This document shows, piece after piece, positions 24,371 to 32,896 of a stretch of 64,000 bases of DNA. Numbering within the stretch: the stretch's first letter is position 1; every line of letters starts with the position of its first letter. The notes beneath the pieces are model-generated. The model ran no database searches, was not told the DNA's origin, and saw only the letters and a list, made by a program, of their open reading frames with translations. The DNA lies in NCBI GenBank assembly GCA_028289345.1, contig JANQQL010000010.1:62001-126000 (forward strand), written 5' to 3'. The stretch comes from Planctomycetota bacterium. GTDB taxonomy: Bacteria; Planctomycetota; B15-G4; SIAN01. The position numbers and the translations under genes were made by a program.

Positions 24371-25885
24371 ATGCATGCTTGGACTTTGACTGCAACGCTG
24401 ATCGGGCCGTTGGTTTGCAGCGCCTTGGATTCGGCCTCGGCCCAAGACCCGAAGCTCTCCGCGCCAGGAGAGTTCTGGACCGAACAGCGAACCTATCCAT
24501 CCGCGTCGGGTCGTGACGTGATTGCAGAGGTGGGCCGCCTCGCCGTCCCGGAGAACCGCCAGGCGGAGTCCAGCAACTTGATCGAGCTGGCGTTCGTACG
24601 TCTGCGCAGCTTCTCTGACGACCCACGCCCCCCTTTGCTTTACCTTGCCGGAGGCCCGGGGGGATCGGCGACCCACGTCATCGACTCTCCTCGTTCGCTG
24701 GACGGCTGGTTGCCTGCTCTCGGAATCGGCGATGTCATCCTTCTGGATCAACGCGGCACCGGGCGCTCCACTCCGCGACTGACCTGGCGGTCGAACGACG
24801 CTCCCGACCCATCTCACTTTGCCAGCGCCGAATCCATGCTCGAGCGAGCGACTGCATTGCATCGTCAGGCACGAGAAGCGTTGATCGCTCGAGGGATCGA
24901 CCTTGACGGCTACACCTCGGTTCAGAGCGCCGACGACATCAACGACTTGCGACACGCCTTGGGCTACCAGAAGCTGTCCTTGATGGGCTTCAGCTATGGC
25001 ACTCACTTGGCATTGGCCACCATGCGCCGACATGGGTCGGTGATCGAAAGCGCCGTTCTCATTGGGGTCGAAGGCCCCGACCACACTTACAAACTGCCGC
25101 AGACCATGGAGGTGCAGTTCGCCAAGCTCGCCAAACTCGTGGCTCAAGACAAAAACATCGGCCCTGCCATCCCCGATCTGGAAGAGCTCCTCGAAGAGGT
25201 CCTCTTTCGGTTGGAGGACGAGCCCATGGTCGTGGAAATCCAATTCCAAGGAACCCCAGTCGAGGTTCCCGTGGGGCCGGGCTTTCTTCTTCTGCTACTG
25301 CGAGCCGACATCGGTGACGCCACGGACCTGCCCGTGTTTCCCAGGCTTCTCGCAAGCATCGACGCCGGCGATCCACGCATCCTCCAGTGGTTCGTCCAAA
25401 AACGAGCGGCCCGAGCCAACGGTGTGAACGGAATGAGCATGATGATGGATGGGGCATCCGGTGCCACCGCGGAGCGCCTGGCTCTCATCCGAGCCCAGGC
25501 CGAAGACTCGGTGTTCGGGAGCGCGGTCAACTTTCCCTACCCCGACATCAATGAAGTCTGGAATCCTCCCGACCTGGGTGACGACTACCGATCGCCGCTT
25601 CTGAGCGACATCCGGACTCTGTTCTTGACCGGCGACCTCGACTTCAACACTCCCCCGTTCCAAGCCGCCGAAGTGAGCTGGGGGTTCACCAATGCGACTC
25701 ACCTGACGGTCGCCAACGCCGGACACGAACAAGTGCTGACCCATCCCGAGATTCGCGACGCCATCGTCCGGTTCCTGCGCGGCGAGGATGTTCGGGGGGT
25801 GGTCGCCGCCTGGCCGCCCCTGCGGTTCGTCCCCTTGGAAGGTTTCGATCCCGAGGTCTCCCACCCTTCGGTCCCCCAGGAATAG
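24371..25885 (+). CDS. Secreted alpha/beta hydrolase, TAP-like/S33 peptidase family (cassette 2)
   Basis: The 504-residue protein has a signal peptide (TLIGPLVCSALDSASAQ). It has the oxyanion motif LYLAGGPGGSA, VILLDQRGTGRS, nucleophile Ser208 (GFSYG), Asp424 (TGDLDFNTPP) and His452 (NAGHEQV), the complete S33/TAP-like triad. The GGPGGS motif is better preserved than in its cassette 1 paralogue. It follows the TetR gene after 13 bp with GGAG upstream of ATG 24371. The product should act outside the cytoplasmic membrane on peptide or ester substrates that cannot be named from sequence. Confidence 0.87.
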   Translation: MHAWTLTATLIGPLVCSALDSASAQDPKLSAPGEFWTEQRTYPSASGRDVIAEVGRLAVPENRQAESSNLIELAFVRLRSFSDDPRPPLLYLAGGPGGSATHVIDSPRSLDGWLPALGIGDVILLDQRGTGRSTPRLTWRSNDAPDPSHFASAESMLERATALHRQAREALIARGIDLDGYTSVQSADDINDLRHALGYQKLSLMGFSYGTHLALATMRRHGSVIESAVLIGVEGPDHTYKLPQTMEVQFAKLAKLVAQDKNIGPAIPDLEELLEEVLFRLEDEPMVVEIQFQGTPVEVPVGPGFLLLLLRADIGDATDLPVFPRLLASIDAGDPRILQWFVQKRAARANGVNGMSMMMDGASGATAERLALIRAQAEDSVFGSAVNFPYPDINEVWNPPDLGDDYRSPLLSDIRTLFLTGDLDFNTPPFQAAEVSWGFTNATHLTVANAGHEQVLTHPEIRDAIVRFLRGEDVRGVVAAWPPLRFVPLEGFDPEVSHPSVPQE

Positions 25886-26050
25886 AGCACTGCGAGTTCG
25901 AGCGGCCGAGCAGAAAGGTCGGAGACGATCGAAGGATCGCCGCCGCGACAGATGACGGAAGTTGCCGAGACCACCGATTGACGGCGGCGGCATGACCGGG
26001 AACCCCGACCGACGACGGAGAGACTTTTTCAACGGCCCAGAAGAGCCTCC

Positions 26051-27625
26051 ATGGCGGACAATGCGGCGATGACTGCCCCGAAGGCCACGGACTCCCCTCC
26101 GAACCCATCACGAACCTCGCGACCTGCCTCTCCCGTTCCTCGGAGCCTGCTGACCGCGATGTTCCTGGGGGCGTTCACCCTGATCACCTTCGGCTCCTCG
26201 TTCAGCACGGAGCCATTTCGCTGGATCAATGACGCGTGGCGCTACCTTGCTCAGGGGGTCAGCATCGTGGAGGACGGGATGGGCTTTCCCAAGCCCATGC
26301 GCTACAGCCATCTGGCCACTCTCGATCTCTATGACAAGACTTGGTCTTATCCCGGGCAGCTGTTCGAGCTGATTGCCGGAGCGGCGGTGAGTTTGTTCGA
26401 CGCACCTCCCCAGCTTTCGACCATCGTGTTCCTGAACCTGTTCGCGATTGCCGGCTGCTTCCTGGTCATCTTCCAGATCCTTCGGCTGCGTTTGGCCTGG
26501 CCCTGGGCGCTGAGTGCCACCGCCCTTCTCGGTTCCCCGCTCCTTCCCTCGTTCTTCAACGACCTCGCTCACTACGCGACCGAACCCTGGGCCATGCTGT
26601 GCCTGTTGCTGAGTTTGCAATGCCTGCTGAAGGGATCCACGGGAAGAGCCGGTTGCTGGATCGGGGCGGGCTACTTTTTTCGCGCCCAGATCGTCCAATT
26701 CTTCCTGGCCGCGACACTCAGTCAGGGGAAGCGTTGGAAAGCACTGCTCACTCTGGCGGCGGGCACCCTGGTCGTGGGGTTCGGCATTCGAACGGCCCTT
26801 GGACTGGCCTTTCCCCGGCTCGACGAAGGCACCTCGAGCTTCTACCTGAGAGTGTTCTTCGAGAAATACCCCTTCTCGCTAGGCAAAGGGGTCGACTACG
26901 TGCTGGCGGAACCGTCGTTGTTCGCCCCACTTCTCGCGGCCCTGGGAATCGCGGCATTCCTGTGGGTCGCCAGCCGCGGCCAGAACCATTCGAAGGAGAC
27001 CCGACGCTGTGCCCGGGTCGCCCTCGGCTTGTGCAGCATGATGGCCGTCTTCGTTTTCTACATGGCCTGCACCATCGGCGACAGCGTGCAAACTCGTTAC
27101 TACGTATACGCTCCCCCGCTGTTGTGGATCACGTTCTGCTTCCTTCTTGCGGAGCGGACCCCTTCCCTCTTCCAATCGTCCCCGCGCCTGGCCTGGATCC
27201 CCGCGCTCGTGGTGCTTGGATGGAATGGCGTTCGCATCGACCCCGACAGATTCGCGACGAATCTCTACGGGGAAGACATTCCCCCGTCCCTGTTCGCCGG
27301 AATCGGCAAAGATGCGGTATTCGTCACCGGCTCGGGAGCTCCCTTGGCCTACCTCCACACCGGCTCGCGATCGATCTTCGCCTTGCCCAGCGTCGAGACC
27401 TTCGAAGAGTCCGACAACAGGAACGCGGACTACTTGCTGTTGGACACCAAGCGAGAGGCTTTCGGTGGGGACTGGGCCCAGCACTGGGAATCGGACCACG
27501 TGACCGACGGGTTCGGCAATCGCTTCGAGCGTTGGCGCCAGTTCGACTCCGGGATCCGTACCTCGCGACTGTTCCGGCGAGTCACCGCGGAAACTTCCGG
27601 CACCGACGCCCCGCGGGCCGAGTAA
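26051..27625 (+). CDS. Polytopic membrane protein, GT39/ArnT-like glycosyltransferase
   Basis: The 524-residue protein has about ten hydrophobic helices between residues 30 and 390 and a soluble C-terminal part of about 130 residues. The first extracytoplasmic loop carries the acidic sequence WINDAWRYLAQG, comparable to the catalytic D/E positions of GT-C enzymes, and YDKTWSYPGQLFELIAG follows. This fits polyprenyl-phosphate-sugar dependent glycosyltransferases, but specific family assignment is weak. ATG 26051 was chosen as the first in-frame start; the ribosome binding site is poor. It heads a same-strand group of envelope genes to 32187. Confidence 0.72.
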   Translation: MADNAAMTAPKATDSPPNPSRTSRPASPVPRSLLTAMFLGAFTLITFGSSFSTEPFRWINDAWRYLAQGVSIVEDGMGFPKPMRYSHLATLDLYDKTWSYPGQLFELIAGAAVSLFDAPPQLSTIVFLNLFAIAGCFLVIFQILRLRLAWPWALSATALLGSPLLPSFFNDLAHYATEPWAMLCLLLSLQCLLKGSTGRAGCWIGAGYFFRAQIVQFFLAATLSQGKRWKALLTLAAGTLVVGFGIRTALGLAFPRLDEGTSSFYLRVFFEKYPFSLGKGVDYVLAEPSLFAPLLAALGIAAFLWVASRGQNHSKETRRCARVALGLCSMMAVFVFYMACTIGDSVQTRYYVYAPPLLWITFCFLLAERTPSLFQSSPRLAWIPALVVLGWNGVRIDPDRFATNLYGEDIPPSLFAGIGKDAVFVTGSGAPLAYLHTGSRSIFALPSVETFEESDNRNADYLLLDTKREAFGGDWAQHWESDHVTDGFGNRFERWRQFDSGIRTSRLFRRVTAETSGTDAPRAE

Positions 27626-27690
27626 GGGCCGGGGATCACTCGGTCCTGTGCTCCGATCGGTTAGCCTGCACGGAGTGGGGAGTTCGCCTC

Positions 27691-27838
27691 CCTCGCAGGC
27701 CGTGGAAAGGCCCGGGATGGCCGATCGAGAGATTTTCGTTTCCGCAGAGGACTCGGAACCGCGGGCGAACCGGGGGGCTGCTCGAGAGTCCGAGAACGAA
27801 ATCGAAGACGAAAAGAGCCGATCGGGCGCCGAGCGCGC
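27691..27838 (+). repeat. Long copy of the dispersed palindromic repeat
   Basis: It begins CCTCGCAGGCCGTGGAAAGG and continues GGGATGG, CGATCGAGAGATTTTCGTTT, GAGGACTCGGAACCGCGGGC and GAAAAGAGCCGATCGGG, the same block order as the copies at 18246-18399 (minus) and 55262-55429. The right end lacks the GGCTTGCTAG block. It fills much of the 333-bp gap between two envelope genes (27626-27958); the rest of that gap holds nothing recognisable. Confidence 0.75.
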
Positions 27839-27958
27839 CAATCAGGCCCGGGCGTTGGGTGAACTCGGCCCGGGTCGGAACACGAGGATCAATCGAGGAA
27901 GATGCCCTAGGCCGGGAGCTTGGCTAACGGGAATCCGACTCCGCGGAGAACCCACTCG

Positions 27959-29233
27959 ATGAAGCGGTTGTGCTTGCTCGAGCTCAACGAGTTCAACCTA
28001 GACCTGTTGCGGTCGGTCGCAGAGGCCCGCGGTCTACGAAACCTGCAAGCGCTGCTGAGACTCCCCCATACCTGTACGACCACCAACGACCGGGAGCCAA
28101 CCGGCTTCCTCGAGCCTTGGGCGCAATGGGTGTCGGTCCACACGGGGACGACGTCCGAAACCCATGGCATCAAGCACCTGGGAGACGTCGACAAACTGTC
28201 AGCAATCCAGGTCTGGGAGGAACTCAGCAATCGCGAGGTGACCTCCGGCGCTTGGGGCGTCATGAATGGCACTCGGCGCAGTGCCAAGAACTGCAAGTTC
28301 TTCTTGCCCGACCCTTGGACCTTTTCGGAACCGGGCCACCCAGCCCGTCTCACCCGACTCCTCGCCTTGCCGAGGTACGTCTCCAAGAACTATCTGAGTC
28401 TCTCGAAAAGAAAGCTCCTGGGTTTGGGGGCAGGATTTCTGTGGGTCCTGCTGACCTCGGGGATCACCCTGCGACTTCTGGCCGAGCTGCCCCGACTCGG
28501 AACAGCCCTGCGAAAGTTCGGGGCCAAGCACTTCGTCTTCATCAGTTTCTTCGAGTCCCTCTCGACGCTGCTGTTCCTTCGCCACAAACACGCCCACGAC
28601 CCCCAGCTCTCCGTTCTGTTCTTGAACAGCGTCGCTCATGCCCAGCACCACCACTGGACCCATGGAGCCACCGGTCCCAACGACGCGCTGGACTTCGTTT
28701 GGAGTTCCGTCGACCGCTGCGTCGGCTGGCTGCGAGATTCTCTGCGGGACGGCGAAGCCCTGGTCGTCATGAACGGGCTGTCCCAGACGAACACCAATGC
28801 CGAAGACCCATGGATTCTGTATCGCGCGTTTGATCCGGGAAAGTTCTTGGTCGATGCCGGCGTCGAGTTCGTCAAGAACGAACCATTGATGACCTACGAC
28901 TGTCATCTGTTCTTGGCTTCCCCCGAACACCGGGATCGGGCCTTCGAAGTATTGAGGACCGCCACCGTCGCCGACCACCCCTTGTTCTTTGTCGAAAATG
29001 ACGGGGAGGACCCTCGGCGACTGTTCTATCGAGTGGACTTCAGCAAATCCGTCGACGACGACATCCCGGTTCACATCCACGGACGCGAGCTTCGATTCGG
29101 TGACCATTTCTGTGCCATCGTCCAGCGCACGGGACGCCATATCCCGCGCGGGGACGTCTTCAGCGAGGGCATCGAGCTGCCGACCACCATGCCCAACCAT
29201 GAAATGAACCGACACATCCTGGAGTACTTCTGA
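27959..29233 (+). CDS. Alkaline-phosphatase-superfamily-like protein, unknown substrate
   Basis: The 424-residue protein begins LCLLELNEFNLDLLRSVAEA and continues WVSVHTGTTSETHGIKHLGD, a pattern seen in type I phosphodiesterase/nucleotide-pyrophosphatase-like members of the alkaline phosphatase fold (metal Asp/Glu near the N-terminus, Thr/Ser nucleophile in the TG(T)TSxxHG loop). NSVAHAQHHHW and later HIHGRELRFGDH supply further candidate ligands. There is no clear signal peptide. A hydrophobic stretch near residues 155-180 may contact the membrane. ATG 27959 follows GGAG. It is close to the GT2-GtrA fusion downstream (16 bp), suggesting a role in modification of an envelope polymer or lipid; this is inference. 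Confidence 0.65.
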   Translation: MKRLCLLELNEFNLDLLRSVAEARGLRNLQALLRLPHTCTTTNDREPTGFLEPWAQWVSVHTGTTSETHGIKHLGDVDKLSAIQVWEELSNREVTSGAWGVMNGTRRSAKNCKFFLPDPWTFSEPGHPARLTRLLALPRYVSKNYLSLSKRKLLGLGAGFLWVLLTSGITLRLLAELPRLGTALRKFGAKHFVFISFFESLSTLLFLRHKHAHDPQLSVLFLNSVAHAQHHHWTHGATGPNDALDFVWSSVDRCVGWLRDSLRDGEALVVMNGLSQTNTNAEDPWILYRAFDPGKFLVDAGVEFVKNEPLMTYDCHLFLASPEHRDRAFEVLRTATVADHPLFFVENDGEDPRRLFYRVDFSKSVDDDIPVHIHGRELRFGDHFCAIVQRTGRHIPRGDVFSEGIELPTTMPNHEMNRHILEYF

Positions 29234-29249
29234 TGGAAGCACTCCAGCC

Positions 29250-31001
29250 ATGATCCGAAGAGCCGAAGTGCCCCTCCCCACGCCATCCCCCTCGTTGCCG
29301 GGAGTTTTGATCCCCGCTTACCAGCCCACCGATGCACTTTCCGACCTGGTGGAAACCCTCCTCCGAGACGACTACCCCTGGATCGTGGTGGTGAACGATG
29401 GCTCCGACGTGGAACACCAATCGCGATTCGAGCGCCTGGCCTCACTCCCGAAAGTGAGCGTGCTGCATCACGATCGAAACCAGGGCAAGGGGCAGGCGCT
29501 GAAGTCCGGGTTCCGTCACATTTTGGAGCACCATCCCGAAGCCATCGGTGTGGTCACCGTCGACGCGGACGGTCAACACCTTCCCCCGGACGTTCATCGA
29601 GTCGCCCAAGAACTGTGCTCCCATCCCGAAGCTCTCTGTCTCGGAGCACGGCAGTTCGAAGGCACCATCCCGTGGAAGAGTCGGCTGGGGAATCGCTTTT
29701 CCCATTGGACGCTCCGCTTGCTTTCCTCGGAAAAGCTCAAGGACACCCAAACCGGCTTGCGCGGAATTCCGCAAGCCTTCTTGCACGAACTCCGCGAGCT
29801 GCGCTCCGGAGGCTACGACTTCGAACTGGACATGATCTTGCGTGCCTCCTCCGACCACCGCGAGATCCGCCAAACGCCGATTCAAACGGTCTACCAGGAC
29901 AACAATGCCGGGTCTCATTTCCACCCGGTGTGGGATTCCCTGCGCGTCTCGTTCGTTTTTTTTCGCTTCGTTCTTAGCTCGGTGATGACCCAGACACTGG
30001 ACGTCATCGTGTTCGCCACGAGCTACCACCTGGGAGCTTCTCTGTGGACGGCCACGGTGCTGGGGCGCTTGGTTGGCGGAACGTTCAACTTCTTTGTCAA
30101 CCAAAGACTGGTCTTCAAGGAGCGTTCGCGCCCACTCTTGGAAGCAGTGAAGTACGTGACCCTGGTCGCCGTCCTCATGATGCTCTTCTACACCTTGACC
30201 TCGGCTTTGGTCAGCTCTTGGAGCATGCCCGCGGTTCTCGCCAAACTGTTGGTCGAAGGCGGACTGTTCTTGATCAGCTTTGTCGTGCAGCGCGCCATCG
30301 TGTTCGCCCCGGGGAAGGATCTGGCCTCTCCGTCCAAGCAAACCGACTCGGCTGTCCCGGCCACGGACTGGGATGCTTACTACGAGAATCCGGGCTTCCT
30401 CGCCCGTTTCACTCGCAAGATCACGACCCGGTGCCTTCTCAAGCAACTCGACTACTACCAAGGCAACCCCGCGCGAGCCCGTTTCTTGGAATACGGAGGA
30501 GCGAACAGCTGCTTCTTCGACGCCATCGACCAACGACTCCGCCCACTCGAATATCGCATCGTCGACTTGAACCGCACCGGACTGGACCTGTTTCGATTTC
30601 GGCACGCCGATCATCCGCGCGTGGCCGTCGAAGAAGGGGACGTCCGACTTTCCCGCCCAAGGTACGAGTCCGCAGACGTCTGCTACAGCGTTGGACTCAT
30701 CGAACACTTCGACCAGGAGGGAACGCGAGACGCCATTCGCGGACACTTCACGGCGACCCGCAGTGGTGGGCTGGTTGTGCTGTTCTTCCCCACCCCGACT
30801 TGGCTTTATCTCCTGTGCCGCAAAGCAATCGAAGGACTGGGGATGTGGGGATTCCCGGATGAGCGCCCCCTTTCCTTGCACGAGGTCCTCACCGAGGCCG
30901 AGAAACATGGCAAAGTCCTGGCCACCGGGATCAACTGGTGGATCCTTCTGACCCAGGGCTATGTTGTGATTCAGGTCGAAAAGAACCTCCCCGGACGGTG
31001 A
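29250..31001 (+). CDS. Three-domain fusion: GT2 glycosyltransferase, GtrA-like membrane domain, SAM methyltransferase
   Basis: Residues of about 15-225 are a GT2 domain close to dolichol-phosphate mannosyltransferases (GVLIPAYQP, VVVNDGSD, GVVTVDADGQH with its DxD, KDTQTGLRGIP). Residues of about 240-355 form four membrane helices with the GtrA signature GGTFNFFVNQRLVF. Residues of about 375-560 resemble a class I methyltransferase (FLEYGGANSCFFDAI, CYSVGLIEHFD). GT2 plus GtrA makes and flips polyprenyl-phospho-sugars; the methyltransferase may modify the sugar or acceptor. It starts 16 bp after the upstream gene. A three-part fusion on one chain is unusual. Confidence 0.85.
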   Translation: MIRRAEVPLPTPSPSLPGVLIPAYQPTDALSDLVETLLRDDYPWIVVVNDGSDVEHQSRFERLASLPKVSVLHHDRNQGKGQALKSGFRHILEHHPEAIGVVTVDADGQHLPPDVHRVAQELCSHPEALCLGARQFEGTIPWKSRLGNRFSHWTLRLLSSEKLKDTQTGLRGIPQAFLHELRELRSGGYDFELDMILRASSDHREIRQTPIQTVYQDNNAGSHFHPVWDSLRVSFVFFRFVLSSVMTQTLDVIVFATSYHLGASLWTATVLGRLVGGTFNFFVNQRLVFKERSRPLLEAVKYVTLVAVLMMLFYTLTSALVSSWSMPAVLAKLLVEGGLFLISFVVQRAIVFAPGKDLASPSKQTDSAVPATDWDAYYENPGFLARFTRKITTRCLLKQLDYYQGNPARARFLEYGGANSCFFDAIDQRLRPLEYRIVDLNRTGLDLFRFRHADHPRVAVEEGDVRLSRPRYESADVCYSVGLIEHFDQEGTRDAIRGHFTATRSGGLVVLFFPTPTWLYLLCRKAIEGLGMWGFPDERPLSLHEVLTEAEKHGKVLATGINWWILLTQGYVVIQVEKNLPGR

Positions 31002-31164
31002 GGCAAGCAGCGCTCGACCAACGTTCCGCACCGCTCCTCGTACAGAATTGACAACGCGGTCGCTCCTTGCGAGTCGTCCAACTCCATCGATTTGCCCAAT
31101 GACCGGGGTTGTCGATATGCTCGGATCCGCTCGCGCTCCTCGAAGTCATCTTGGAGAAGCTCCC

Positions 31165-32187
31165 ATGGGGATCGTCGGAATTGGTCTATTGCTCGTCACC
31201 GCGGCTTCCTCCCACAGGACGGCGGAATCACCCATCGACGACCGCGAGGCGAACATCCGCCTGGACTACCGTGTCGTGCCATTCCTCGATCTCTACTTCG
31301 AAATCCGTTGGCAGGCCCAGCAAGATCAGGAGCTGGACGAAGACCACCTCCTGGCTCCCGCCGTCGCCATGATGAAAGAACTGGAAAGAGCGCTCGAGTT
31401 CTCCGGCTGGGGAGTGATGGAGGGACACCTGGACGGAGTGGCAGATGGCTCAGAACTGATTGCCCGATACGGCCAGCTTCCCGAGCGCTACCGGCCGCGG
31501 CGCGGCGGGCCCAACGCCAAAGAGATCGAGCTGCGACGGCTGGCGGTGGATGCCGCGGAGCAGGTCGCCGAAATCGAACCGGAGTGGATGCAAATCGCCT
31601 GGCCGACAAGAAGCCGGGAACTCGAACGGCGAGCGAGGCAGCTTGAACAGCTGCTTGACGACGACGCCCAAGACGCTGTCTACACCGATGTCCTCGAGTC
31701 TCTCGAAATGGACGTCCACGGCTTGCAGGTTCCGATGTTCCTCACCACCCACGCCCCTTGGCCTGGCGCATTCACTTACTTCGGCCCCGGTCGCAAGGGC
31801 CTCTGCTTTGTTTCCATCAGCGACACGACCACCAGCGAATTGGCGGAGTCCGCCGTTCACGAATCGATCCACGCATTGGACCTGGCCGCCGGTGACGACT
31901 CCCTTCTCCGCACCCTGGAACGTGCTCTCATCCAGGCGGGATTGAGTCCGCGAGACAAGAGCGTCCACGACGCTTCCCACACGCTGTTCTTCTTACTCGC
32001 CGCCGACGCGGTCCGCGACCACCTCGTCCCCGACCACCTCGACTACGGGGACACGGAAGGGTACTACGACAAAGTTCCTCAGATCATTGCGATCGAGCGT
32101 CCTTTGTGGAAGCGCTACCGGGACGGGCTGGTGGACGGAGAAATTCTGGTCGGTGAGATCGTCGCCGGCTTGACCGAACGCCCCTGA
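31165..32187 (+). CDS. Secreted protein with HExxH motif, putative zinc metalloprotease
   Basis: The 340-residue protein has a short signal sequence (MGIVGIGLLLVTAASS). The middle is rich in charged helices. The motif AVHESIHALDLA (HESIH, residues about 233-237) matches the HExxH zinc-binding core; a downstream histidine-rich patch (DKSVHDASHTLFFLLAADAVRDH) offers a possible third ligand. I do not recognise the family, and activity is inferred from the motif only. ATG 31165 follows TTGGAG with eight bases spacing; the frame is open further upstream without coding character. Confidence 0.62.
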   Translation: MGIVGIGLLLVTAASSHRTAESPIDDREANIRLDYRVVPFLDLYFEIRWQAQQDQELDEDHLLAPAVAMMKELERALEFSGWGVMEGHLDGVADGSELIARYGQLPERYRPRRGGPNAKEIELRRLAVDAAEQVAEIEPEWMQIAWPTRSRELERRARQLEQLLDDDAQDAVYTDVLESLEMDVHGLQVPMFLTTHAPWPGAFTYFGPGRKGLCFVSISDTTTSELAESAVHESIHALDLAAGDDSLLRTLERALIQAGLSPRDKSVHDASHTLFFLLAADAVRDHLVPDHLDYGDTEGYYDKVPQIIAIERPLWKRYRDGLVDGEILVGEIVAGLTERP

Positions 32188-32392
32188 CGGCCTTCCGAAA
32201 GCGCCAAAAATTCCTCGGTGCTTTCCCTAGCAAATTCTTCTGCACTCCGACAAGCACCCTAGTTTCTCTCAGATTGCGAACACGGTTTCCTCGAAGTCGA
32301 AGAACGCCGATGCGATCGCACCACGAGGTTCTCCGGATGCTTGGGGCATTCCGGCCTGGTTGCGTTCTCGGCGCCCAGGCAAGGGGTTGCCC

Positions 32393-32887
32393 GTGAAACC
32401 AGTGCACTTCCCTCGATCCCGAGGATTCACCCTCGTCGAGGTCATTGTCACGATGACTCTTCTCGCTGGATCCCTGGGAGCAATCACCGCCGGCGTCCAA
32501 GCATGCCAGGACTCCGTCGAAGAAACGTTGCGCCAGATTGATGTCATTCGCACGGGTCGTGACCTCATGGACCGCTTGACCCGGCTCGAGCTTGGCAACG
32601 ATCCCGCAGGAAGCGTGACCAACGCGCAACTCCAAGAGTTGCTCGACGACGACGACGACCTGGGTACCGGCACGCTGAGTTCCATGCGCCTGGGACCGGC
32701 CGACCTGGGCACTCCGTTCGAGCTCGCCTGGTTTCCCCATCCCGGCAACTGGACCATTCGGGTGACTTCGGACCTGAACCTCGATGGCGACGAGGCGGAT
32801 GAAACCGAAGGCCGAGCCGATGTTCTACGCGTCGACCTTTACTTCGACGGGTCTCCCCTGCTTTCCACCATCCGGGTCATGGACTGA
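32393..32887 (+). CDS. Type IV pilin-like/pseudopilin protein
   Basis: The 164-residue protein has a class III (prepilin) signal: a basic leader, then G^FTLVEVIVTMTLLAGSLGAI with Glu at position 5 of the mature part. The rest is a small globular domain with DDDDDLG and DLNLDGDEADE acidic segments. Prepilin peptidase (not in this window) should cleave after Gly. The start is GTG 32393, behind AAGGGG. It is the first gene of a same-strand operon with a PilX/DUF4900-like protein and a second pseudopilin, probably part of a type II secretion or type IV pilus-like machine. Confidence 0.8.
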   Translation: MKPVHFPRSRGFTLVEVIVTMTLLAGSLGAITAGVQACQDSVEETLRQIDVIRTGRDLMDRLTRLELGNDPAGSVTNAQLQELLDDDDDLGTGTLSSMRLGPADLGTPFELAWFPHPGNWTIRVTSDLNLDGDEADETEGRADVLRVDLYFDGSPLLSTIRVMD

Positions 32888-32896
32888 GGGCACGAC

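Noticed and set aside
29233..29253. Six-codon reading frame between two envelope genes
   Set aside because: ATG at 29233 runs to a TGA overlapping the next ATG. It is too short to call a leader peptide without further evidence.
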